Below are positions 1 to 5,219 of a DNA stretch of 7,364 nucleotides, piece by piece (position 1 is the stretch's first letter; every line of letters starts with the position of its first letter). The notes under the pieces are model-generated. The model had not been told where the DNA came from. It saw nothing but the letters and a program-made list of their open reading frames with translations, and did no database searches. Location of the stretch: the NCBI GenBank assembly GCA_029262935.1, contig JAJCYK010000389.1, forward strand, positions 1 to 7,364, given 5' to 3'. This DNA comes from Cytophagales bacterium (GTDB lineage Bacteria > Bacteroidota > Bacteroidia > Cytophagales > Cyclobacteriaceae). The translations under genes were made by a program, and so were the position numbers.

Positions 1-738
1 ACGGTAGGCCTTTCCTGTGGAGGACAAATAGAAGTGTGGGTGGAAAGGATCGATCCCTCAAATACACTCTGGCAAAGTTGGTCCGATTGCATAAAGGAAA
101 ATCAAGGCTGTCTATTGGTTACGAGTTTGCATTCTAATCAACACGGTTTGTTTCATGAAGGTAAATTGCCGGGGTCATTCCCAGACCATTTGGAAAAGGC
201 CTGTGCAGAAGCTTATCGGCAACATAAAACGCAGGTTTATGAATCTTATTTCTTTAATGTATTCCCTGCTAAGAGCCGCATGATAATAATAGGCGCCGCT
301 CATGTCTCATTGAACTTATTAGAGTTGGCCCATCTATATAATTTTGAAACCATTGTCATTGACCCCAGAGGCATCTTTACTAATGAAGCTCGTTTTGAAA
401 CACAACCCCACCAAATGTTTGAAGATTGGCCAGCTGAGGTATTACCCAAACTAACTTTGGATGCAGATACTTATGTAGTAGTATTGACTCATGACCCTAA
501 GATTGACGATCAAGCATTACAGATTGTACTGAGACACGATGTTGCCTATATAGGAGCTTTGGGAAGCAAAAAAACGCACGAGAAACGTAAGGCTAGGCTG
601 ACTGCCTCTGGAGTTACAGAAGATGCGCTCAGCAGAATTCACGGCCCTGTAGGTATAGCGATTAACGCCAGGCAACCAGCAGAAATTGCTTTAAGCATTA
701 TGGGTCAAGTAATTCAAGTCAAAAACCAATACTTATAA
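1..738 (+). CDS. XdhC/CoxI-family molybdenum cofactor maturation protein, 5'-truncated by window edge
   Basis: The reading frame is open from base 1 to the TAA at 736-738 (245 residues), so the true start lies upstream. The first visible residues read GLSCGGQIEV, a conserved segment (usual form GL[AS]CGG-x-[IL]-[ED]-V) at the end of the XdhC/CoxI N-terminal domain; by family comparison about 100 residues are missing. A Rossmann-type domain follows: IIIGAAHVS (in place of the usual GAGHV or GAVHI), a beta-strand ending in IDPRG, the segment VVVLTHDPK, then YIGALGSKKTHEKR and RIHGPVGIAINARQPAEIALSI near the C-terminus. XdhC proteins bind sulfurated molybdenum cofactor and insert it into xanthine dehydrogenase/CO dehydrogenase-type hydroxylases in the cytoplasm. 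A hydroxylase of that class starts at 4737, though its own operon is separate. The family call is very secure; the specific client enzyme is inferred. Confidence 0.95.
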   Translation, partial: TVGLSCGGQIEVWVERIDPSNTLWQSWSDCIKENQGCLLVTSLHSNQHGLFHEGKLPGSFPDHLEKACAEAYRQHKTQVYESYFFNVFPAKSRMIIIGAAHVSLNLLELAHLYNFETIVIDPRGIFTNEARFETQPHQMFEDWPAEVLPKLTLDADTYVVVLTHDPKIDDQALQIVLRHDVAYIGALGSKKTHEKRKARLTASGVTEDALSRIHGPVGIAINARQPAEIALSIMGQVIQVKNQYL

Positions 739-759
739 CCTCTTAGTTGTAAGCAGATG

Positions 760-1188
760 TTAGGTCCCTTTTTCATTAAGAAGGAATTCCTGAATAGCAT
801 CCCAGCTCAAGGTAGCACACTGTTGCCGGCCGGGAAAATTTTTGGACATGGCCAACGCTTCATAAATTTCTGGTGGCTGAGTCTCCTTGCCGTCCATACA
901 TTGATAGAAATATTGGAGCTGAGATCGGCAATCTACTAGCGATTTTGCAGAAAGCGATTCTACCAGTAGGGATGAGGATGCTTTGGAAACGGCGCATCCA
1001 TAACCGTGATAACTGACCTTTTGCAAAAAACCATTTTCAATATCTAGGTAAATCTGGAATTGATCTCCACAAACGGGATTGTAGGCTTCTATTATGTGTT
1101 GAGCATCTTCTCGTTTTTGGAAGCCCAGAGTACTTTTCTGCCTTTCCATAAGCACTGCTTGATAGAGTTTCTTTAAATCTTCACTCAT
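760..1188 (-). CDS. sufU: SufU-type (NifU/IscU-like) iron-sulfur assembly / zinc-dependent sulfurtransferase
   Basis: This 142-residue cytoplasmic protein has the IscU/SufU fold signatures YNPVCGD (Cys40, Asp42), GYGCAVSKASSS (Cys65) and a C-terminal RQQCATLSW (Cys124). Cys40, Asp42, Cys65 and Cys124 match the zinc ligands known for Bacillus subtilis SufU (Cys41, Asp43, Cys66, Cys128). The 59-residue distance between the second and third conserved cysteines fits SufU rather than IscU, where it is about 43, because SufU carries an extra insertion. Known SufU proteins accept persulfide sulfur from SufS. Here the ATG overlaps the sufS stop in an ATGA (1185-1188), so the two are probably translationally coupled; no Shine-Dalgarno is visible. 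The gene ends 21 bases from the convergent XdhC stop. Its role is either general Fe-S assembly or sulfur delivery to another acceptor; the sequence cannot decide which. Confidence 0.93.
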   Translation of the reverse strand: MSEDLKKLYQAVLMERQKSTLGFQKREDAQHIIEAYNPVCGDQFQIYLDIENGFLQKVSYHGYGCAVSKASSSLLVESLSAKSLVDCRSQLQYFYQCMDGKETQPPEIYEALAMSKNFPGRQQCATLSWDAIQEFLLNEKGT

Positions 1189-2402
1189 GATAATAAGGAT
1201 TTGACCTTGCTTAGGGCGGAGATGAAATGATCAATCTCTGATAGGGTGTTATAAACAGAAAACGAAATTCTTACGGTGCCAACAATGCCATAGTGTTGCA
1301 TTAAGGGCTGTGTGCAATGATGCCCGGCGCGGACCGCCAAACCAGCTTCTCCCAAAACAGTAGCCACGTCGTGAGGATGAATGTCTTTGATGTTTAAGGA
1401 AATAATGGCTCCAGATTCTAGAGCAACTCCATAAAGTGCTACATCGTTCATGTCACTTAATTTGCCCCAAGCATGAGTTCGTAATTCTTGTGCGTGCGCT
1501 TTAATGTTAGCCATCCCCAGAGTATTTATGAACCTTATTGCTGCGCCCAGGCCAAGGGCCGCGGCAACTGGAGGAGTACCTGCTTCGAATTTATGGGGTG
1601 CTTTTTTAAAAGTGGTCTTGTTGTTACTCACTTGATATATCATGGAACCACCTTGTTGAAAAGGGCTCATTTTTTCCAAGTGTGTGGATTTACCATAAAG
1701 GACCCCAACCCCCATGGGGCCATATAGTTTATGGCCTGAAAATGCCAGAAAATCACAGTTCATGCTTTGCACGTCTATCTGATCGTTGGCGATACTTTGG
1801 GCCGCATCAACCAGTACCAAAGTGTCATTTTGGTGGGCCATTTTAGTAATTTCAGCCAAGGGATTAATAATCCCGGTGGTATTACTTATTTGGGTTATGG
1901 CCAATAATTTGGTTTTTTTGGTCAATGCCTGTTCCAAAGAAGTAAGACTCAAACTTCCGTCCGGTTCCAAAGGGAGCACTTTAAATGTGGCGCCAGTACG
2001 ATCACAAATGACCTGCCATGGCACAAAATTTGCATGATGTTCCATCGCAGTTACTAACACCTCATCACCTGGACTTAGGGTGTCATACCCCCAGCCATGT
2101 GCGACCATATTAATGGCTTCGGTAGTGCCCCCACAAAAGATCACCTCCTCTGGGGTGGCGTTAATAAACTGGGCGACTTGTGCTCTGACGGACTCATACG
2201 CTTGTGTCGCATCATCCGCCAATTGGTAGATTCCTCGATGGATGTTTGCGTTGTGATGTTCATAAAAATCAGCAAGCGCTTCCATTACCTGCCAGGGCTT
2301 CTGGGTAGTAGCGGCATTGTCTAAATATACCAAAGGTTGACCTTTGCGATCTTGGGTATTTAGTATAGGGAATTGATTGCGAATTAGACGAGCATCAAAC
2401 AT
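1185..2402 (-). CDS. sufS: SufS-type (group II) cysteine desulfurase
   Basis: This is a full-length 405-residue PLP enzyme (E. coli SufS is 406) that removes sulfur from L-cysteine, leaving alanine and an enzyme persulfide. Visible landmarks are YLDNAATTQKP at residues 26-36, MEHHANFVPW with the cofactor-stacking histidine at 122-123, VDAAQS with Asp199 and Gln202 contacting PLP, the Schiff-base lysine Lys225 in FSGHKLYGP, KFEAGTPP at 271-278, and the catalytic Cys363 in RAGHHCTQPLM. The short Cys loop and the RAGHHC context mark group II (SufS) rather than IscS/NifS. The start at 2402 gives the standard N-terminus MFDARLIRNQFPIL; a promoter match ends only 11 bases upstream. sufU overlaps its 3' end by 4 bases, making a sufS-sufU operon. 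No sufBCD genes are seen on this side, so the scaffold genes lie elsewhere. Confidence 0.97.
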   Translation of the reverse strand: MFDARLIRNQFPILNTQDRKGQPLVYLDNAATTQKPWQVMEALADFYEHHNANIHRGIYQLADDATQAYESVRAQVAQFINATPEEVIFCGGTTEAINMVAHGWGYDTLSPGDEVLVTAMEHHANFVPWQVICDRTGATFKVLPLEPDGSLSLTSLEQALTKKTKLLAITQISNTTGIINPLAEITKMAHQNDTLVLVDAAQSIANDQIDVQSMNCDFLAFSGHKLYGPMGVGVLYGKSTHLEKMSPFQQGGSMIYQVSNNKTTFKKAPHKFEAGTPPVAAALGLGAAIRFINTLGMANIKAHAQELRTHAWGKLSDMNDVALYGVALESGAIISLNIKDIHPHDVATVLGEAGLAVRAGHHCTQPLMQHYGIVGTVRISFSVYNTLSEIDHFISALSKVKSLLS

Positions 2403-2413
2403 TTTACCGGGGC

Positions 2414-2443
2414 CAATACTAAAGTTAAATAAAATGTACCAAA
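2414..2443 (-). promoter_or_regulatory. Probable Bacteroidota-type promoter of sufS-sufU
   Basis: On the minus strand, TTTG (2443-2440) is followed after 18 bases by TAGTATTG (2421-2414). This matches the TTTG / TAnnTTTG housekeeping consensus of Bacteroidota with a single mismatch in the -7 box; the usual spacing is about 19. The -7 box ends 11 bases before the sufS ATG, so transcription would start only a few bases upstream of the start codon, giving a very short leader. The match is seen directly; its activity is inferred. No equally good match faces the divergent gene at 2488. The nearest candidate is TATTTTAG at 2470-2477, which lacks a good -33 box. Confidence 0.5.
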
Positions 2444-2487
2444 CCTGCTGAGTTCTTTGGTGAACCCACTATTTTAGTCCATTCGAT

Positions 2488-3561
2488 ATGACAAGATACA
2501 TATTATTAGCGACCGCCAAAGGATTGGTGATTTATGAAAAGCAAGGATCGGAGTGGATCTATTGGGCTCATCATTTTTTAGGAATTTCAGTCTCCATTGC
2601 CTTACAAGACCCTCACAGTAAAGACTGGTGGGTTTGCTTAGATCATAAACATTGGGGACCTAAATTACATTGCACTTCAGACTGCGGAAAGACTTGGAGG
2701 GAAGTGACTGCTCCTAAATATCCGGAGGATGCCCAAGTGGAGCTTGGGGTATCGGCGACCCTAAAGTATATTTGGACCATTGCCTTTGGCAACACCCCCG
2801 GGGTGGTTTATTTAGGTACCGAACCTGGCGGGTTGTTTAGAAGCCAGGATCATGGAGCACATTTTGAATTGGTACAAGAGCTTTGGGATCATCCCACCAG
2901 GCCTGAGCATTGGTTTGGAGGAGGAAGAAATTACGCGGGTATTCATTCTATTGTAGTGGATCCAAATCAAGACCACCATGTCTACGTAGGGGTAAGTTGT
3001 GCGGGTGTGTTTGAGGCAAACGAACAGGGTGGCGTTTGGGAGGTTCGTAATCAAGGTCTAAAGGCGGACTTTCTTCCTAATCCACTGGCAAAAGCGGGGC
3101 ATGATCCCCATAGACTGATGGCTTGTCGCAGTAACCCCTTGGTGATGTGGCAACAAAACCATTGTGGCATCTTTCGCTCGGTAGACGGAGGCCATAATTG
3201 GGAAGATGTTACAGACAAAGAGGAGCGCGGCCGCTACGGGTTTGCATTGGGCATTGACCACCAAAACCCTTTGCGAGCCTGGGTAATCCCAGCCACCAGT
3301 GATGCGCAGCGCATCGCATTAAATCAATCACTATTTGTCATGTATACCGAGGATGGAGGTAAAAGTTGGCACGAACGAAGAAATGGCCTGCCGCAAAATC
3401 ATTGCTTTGATATTGTGCTCCGCCACGCGTTGGATGTCAAAGGAACAGAATTAGTGTTTGGCACCTCCGGTGGCAGCTTATATTACTCCCCTGATGATGG
3501 TGCCTCTTGGCAAAGTTTAAATCATCACTTGCCTAGAGTGTTTTCAGCAAAAATGGTATGA
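2488..3561 (+). CDS. Asp-box (BNR/sialidase-like) repeat beta-propeller protein, function unknown
   Basis: This 357-residue protein has no signal peptide or membrane segment (it begins MTRYILLATAKGLVIY), so it is probably cytoplasmic. At least five Asp-box motifs of the form S/T-x-D-x-G-x-x-W/F are visible: SDCGKTW (64-70), SQDHGAHF (119-126), SVDGGHNW (231-238), TEDGGKSW (287-294) and SPDDGASW (334-341). A degenerate repeat ends at Trp184. The spacing suggests a six- or seven-bladed propeller. Family-typical internal stretches are KADFLPNP and QQNHCGIFRS. Proteins of this kind are labelled WD40/YVTN/BNR-like or 'exo-alpha-sialidase', but I see no sialidase active-site arginine triad and would not call it an enzyme. 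It is followed after 3 bases by a HAD enzyme, pointing to a two-gene operon. The ATG at 2488 has no Shine-Dalgarno. Confidence 0.85.
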   Translation: MTRYILLATAKGLVIYEKQGSEWIYWAHHFLGISVSIALQDPHSKDWWVCLDHKHWGPKLHCTSDCGKTWREVTAPKYPEDAQVELGVSATLKYIWTIAFGNTPGVVYLGTEPGGLFRSQDHGAHFELVQELWDHPTRPEHWFGGGRNYAGIHSIVVDPNQDHHVYVGVSCAGVFEANEQGGVWEVRNQGLKADFLPNPLAKAGHDPHRLMACRSNPLVMWQQNHCGIFRSVDGGHNWEDVTDKEERGRYGFALGIDHQNPLRAWVIPATSDAQRIALNQSLFVMYTEDGGKSWHERRNGLPQNHCFDIVLRHALDVKGTELVFGTSGGSLYYSPDDGASWQSLNHHLPRVFSAKMV

Positions 3562-3564
3562 ATT

Positions 3565-4227
3565 ATGACCCCAAAAATTATTGTTTTCGATGCTTATGGC
3601 ACGCTATTAAATGTCAATGCCTTGGATGGTTTATTGGAACATCACTTTGGTGATGCTGGTACCGAAATCAGCGCCATATGGAGAAGCAAACAACTGCAAT
3701 ATACTTGGTTAAGAACTCTAATGGAGCGGTATAAACCCTTTAGCAGCGTTACCATGGAGGCCCTGGATTTTGCCTGCAACAGCTTGAAATTAAAATTGAC
3801 AGAGCCTATAAAAGAGGAGTTGCTGCACTCCTATTTGCAATTGGAAGCGTTTCCGGAAGTGAGGCCGGTATTGATGCAGCTTCAAGAGCAAGCGCAGCTA
3901 GCGGTACTGTCCAATGCAGATCACGCGATGTTGGAGGGTGCTATCAATCACAACAAACTTACAAACGTGTTTGCGGAAGTTCTTAGTGCGGACGCAATTG
4001 GTCATTTTAAACCGCGAAAGGAAGTATATCAATTGGCTTGTGACGCCTTCAAATGCCTTCCAACAGAGATCCTATTCGTCTCTTCGAATACCTGGGACGT
4101 GGTAGGGGCCAAAGCATACGGATTTCAGGTGGCATGGCTGAACCGATTCAATAATACACCGGACCATTTGGGTTATAGAGAAGATCTCATCATTAAGGAG
4201 TTAAGCGAGCTGGTCGTAAGCAGCTAA
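3565..4227 (+). CDS. HAD superfamily hydrolase, type II L-2-haloacid dehalogenase-like
   Basis: The 220-residue length is typical of L-2-haloacid dehalogenases, which hydrolyse L-2-haloalkanoates to D-2-hydroxy acids in the cytoplasm through an aspartyl ester. Motif I is FDAYGTL with nucleophile Asp9 and Thr13. The subfamily signature WRSKQLQYTWLR carries Arg40. Motif II is LSNAD (Ser116, Asn117), motif III is HFKPRKEVYQLA (Lys149, Tyr155), and the C-terminal FVSSNTWDVVGAKAYGF supplies Ser173, Asn175 and Asp178. These line up one for one with the catalytic set of the Pseudomonas enzyme L-DEX YL (Asp10, Thr14, Arg41, Ser118, Lys151, Tyr157, Ser175, Asn177, Asp180). The Arg is a dehalogenase marker that generic HAD phosphatases lack. 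The physiological substrate could still differ. The gene starts 3 bases after the Asp-box gene stop and is probably co-transcribed with it. Confidence 0.9.
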   Translation: MTPKIIVFDAYGTLLNVNALDGLLEHHFGDAGTEISAIWRSKQLQYTWLRTLMERYKPFSSVTMEALDFACNSLKLKLTEPIKEELLHSYLQLEAFPEVRPVLMQLQEQAQLAVLSNADHAMLEGAINHNKLTNVFAEVLSADAIGHFKPRKEVYQLACDAFKCLPTEILFVSSNTWDVVGAKAYGFQVAWLNRFNNTPDHLGYREDLIIKELSELVVSS

Positions 4228-4295
4228 AAAATTTCTAAAAGAGCTCAAAAATTACATTCATATAGTTTCAGCATAATCTTAACGGTATTGTATAA

Positions 4296-4333
4296 GTATA
4301 TATACGTATTTACCATCTGTATTTATACGTATT
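4296..4333. repeat. 15-base direct repeat pair containing the palindrome ATACGTAT
   Basis: GTATATATACGTATT (4296-4310) and GTATTTATACGTATT (4319-4333) match at 14 of 15 positions, 23 bases start to start, or about two helical turns. Each contains the perfect 8-base palindrome ATACGTAT (4302-4309 and 4325-4332). The pair lies in the 124-base AT-rich spacer between the dehalogenase-like gene and the small membrane protein gene, with the second copy ending 18 bases before that gene's ATG. The arrangement would suit a dimeric regulator bound to one face of the helix, but AT-rich sequence can produce such matches by chance. Nothing else recognisable was seen in this spacer (4228-4351). Confidence 0.45.
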
Positions 4334-4351
4334 GCGACGAAACCTAGATTG

Positions 4352-4591
4352 ATGTTAACATTTATGGGAATTTACCTAGTAGCGCATGTGGCAGTTACGT
4401 GCTTCCGAGCGTTTCAAAGAGCCCAAAAATACCGCTACTACTATTTATCGAAAGGAGTACTTCCCTTTCCCCGATCATTTGTGAAAAGAGTGTTGCACGT
4501 GGACACGTTTATCTATGCGGCCCTGGTTAGTGTATCCTTACTTCTGTTGATCCGGGTAGTGACTTATGTCGAAAGTATGATGGCAGTTTAG
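4352..4591 (+). CDS. Small hypothetical membrane protein with two predicted transmembrane helices
   Basis: I do not recognise a family. From the ATG at 4352 the product is 79 residues. A TTG just before it at 4349 and an ATG at 4364 are alternative starts; none has a Shine-Dalgarno. Residues 3-18 ([12 protein letters not shown] region) and 52-70 ([15 protein letters not shown] region) are hydrophobic enough to span a membrane. The loop between them is strongly basic, with Arg and Lys at about eight positions and a Tyr-rich [10 protein letters not shown], so by the positive-inside rule both termini would face outward. Codon use resembles the neighbouring genes, and the frame is intact between two long spacers, which supports a real gene. 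There is no visible link to the hydroxylase operon that starts 145 bases later. Confidence 0.6.
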   Translation: MLTFMGIYLVAHVAVTCFRAFQRAQKYRYYYLSKGVLPFPRSFVKRVLHVDTFIYAALVSVSLLLLIRVVTYVESMMAV

Positions 4592-4630
4592 ACCCCCTCC
4601 ACGACCATTTCCCGCTTGCTTTAGTAGGAT

Positions 4631-4730
4631 TAAAATCTTATATTATATTCCTTCTTTTCTTCACCCAGTAAATCCTGTATTATTCAGATTTGGAAGCAAA
4701 GAAGAAATTTCTATAGACTATAAAATCTTA
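4631..4730. repeat. TAAAATCTTA direct repeat flanking the leader of the Mo-hydroxylase operon
   Basis: The 10-mer TAAAATCTTA occurs at 4631-4640 and again at 4721-4730, exactly 90 bases apart, the second ending 6 bases before the small-subunit ATG. Each copy is nearly its own reverse complement (8 of 10). The spacing and placement upstream of an operon suggest a possible regulator site, but the motif is short and AT-rich, so coincidence is a real alternative. Confidence 0.25.
4689..4722 (+). promoter_or_regulatory. Possible promoter and palindromic operator of the coxS-coxL-like operon
   Basis: TTTG at 4689-4692 is followed after exactly 19 bases by TATAGACT (4712-4719). This is the correct Bacteroidota spacing, and the TA of the -7 box is present, but its TTTG half is not matched. 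The -7 region coincides with the perfect inverted repeat TATAG-A-CTATA (4712-4722), directly preceded by the palindrome GAAATTTC (4704-4711). The operon's ATG follows 14 bases after the inverted repeat. A repressor bound there would cover the promoter. The rest of the 4592-4736 spacer holds only AT-rich sequence and the repeat listed separately; no terminator hairpin was seen. Confidence 0.35.
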
Positions 4731-4736
4731 CTATTT

Positions 4737-5219
4737 ATGGGAGTACCACTCAGCATTTCTGTTAATGGCATCACTCACGAGAATGAGGTAGAAGGCCGAA
4801 CTTTGCTGGTCCAATATCTTAGGGAAGAACTTCGACTCACCGGCACACATGTAGGATGTGATACCAGCAGTTGCGGCGCTTGTACTGTGATTATGGATGG
4901 CAAAGCCGTTAAATCATGTACTGTGCTCGCCGCCAGTGCGCATGGTGCAGAGATAACCACTATTGAAGGACTATCTCAGGACGGAGAGTTACATCCTTTG
5001 CAAGAAGGATTCAAAGAAGAACACGGCTTACAATGTGGGTTCTGCACCCCTGGAATGATTATGACGGCAATACAGTTGTTAGAAGACAATCCTCAACCTT
5101 CTGAAGCCGAAATACGGCATGGCCTGGAAGGAAATTATTGCCGTTGTACCGGGTATCACAACATTGTAAAAGCTATTTATCATGCTTCAAGGAAAAACAA
5201 GGAGGTGACCCATGGCTAA
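4737..5219 (+). CDS. CoxS-like [2Fe-2S] small subunit of a form II Mo hydroxylase
   Basis: This 160-residue electron-transfer subunit of a xanthine dehydrogenase/CO dehydrogenase-family hydroxylase has all eight cluster ligands. The N-terminal plant-type ferredoxin domain holds Cys41, Cys46, Cys49 (in [12 protein letters not shown]) and Cys61. The C-terminal helical domain holds Cys100 and Cys103 ([11 protein letters not shown]) and Cys135 and Cys137 (NYCRCTGY). The GCDTS-x-CGAC wording is that of CoxS rather than of xanthine dehydrogenase. There is no twin-arginine signal, so it is cytoplasmic. It is followed by the large subunit with an 8-base overlap. No FAD subunit precedes it; form I CODH operons run M-S-L and form II run S-L-M, so the order here fits form II with the FAD subunit expected downstream. 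The ATG at 4737 has no Shine-Dalgarno but gives the standard N-terminus. Confidence 0.95.
   Translation: MGVPLSISVNGITHENEVEGRTLLVQYLREELRLTGTHVGCDTSSCGACTVIMDGKAVKSCTVLAASAHGAEITTIEGLSQDGELHPLQEGFKEEHGLQCGFCTPGMIMTAIQLLEDNPQPSEAEIRHGLEGNYCRCTGYHNIVKAIYHASRKNKEVTHG
5199..5208 (+). promoter_or_regulatory. Perfect Shine-Dalgarno for the large subunit, inside the small-subunit gene
   Basis: AAGGAGGTGA is complementary to the 3' end of 16S rRNA over all ten bases; the GGAGG core sits 6 bases before the ATG at 5212. It favours 5212 over the second ATG at 5221 as the large-subunit start. It is the only strong ribosome site in the window, while also encoding residues near the end of the small subunit. 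Confidence 0.8.

Noticed and set aside
34..738. XdhC-family gene starting at the GTG at 34
   Set aside because: The frame is open back to base 1 and the upstream residues are the conserved GLSCGG segment of the family, so GTG 34 is an internal Val codon and the gene begins before the window.
739..790. Bidirectional terminator between the convergent XdhC and sufU genes (CTTA-GTTG-TAAG hairpin, ACCT/AGGT arms, then a short T run)
   Set aside because: The perfect stem is only 4 base pairs, the outer arms are asymmetric, and the T run of five falls inside sufU. The stability is too low to call.
2470..2477. TATTTTAG as -7 box of a promoter for the propeller gene
   Set aside because: There is no TTTG at the right distance (the bases 19 upstream are GCTG, and the TTTG at 2456-2459 is too close), so there is not enough support.
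2488..3561. Secreted sialidase
   Set aside because: Asp-box repeats are present, but there is no signal peptide and no recognisable sialidase catalytic arginines or RIP motif; Asp-boxes alone are structural.
4208..4236. Hairpin AGCTG...CAGCT at the end of the dehalogenase-like gene
   Set aside because: It is a 5-base-pair stem with an 8-base loop, followed by an A run rather than a T run on the coding strand, so it does not look like a terminator.
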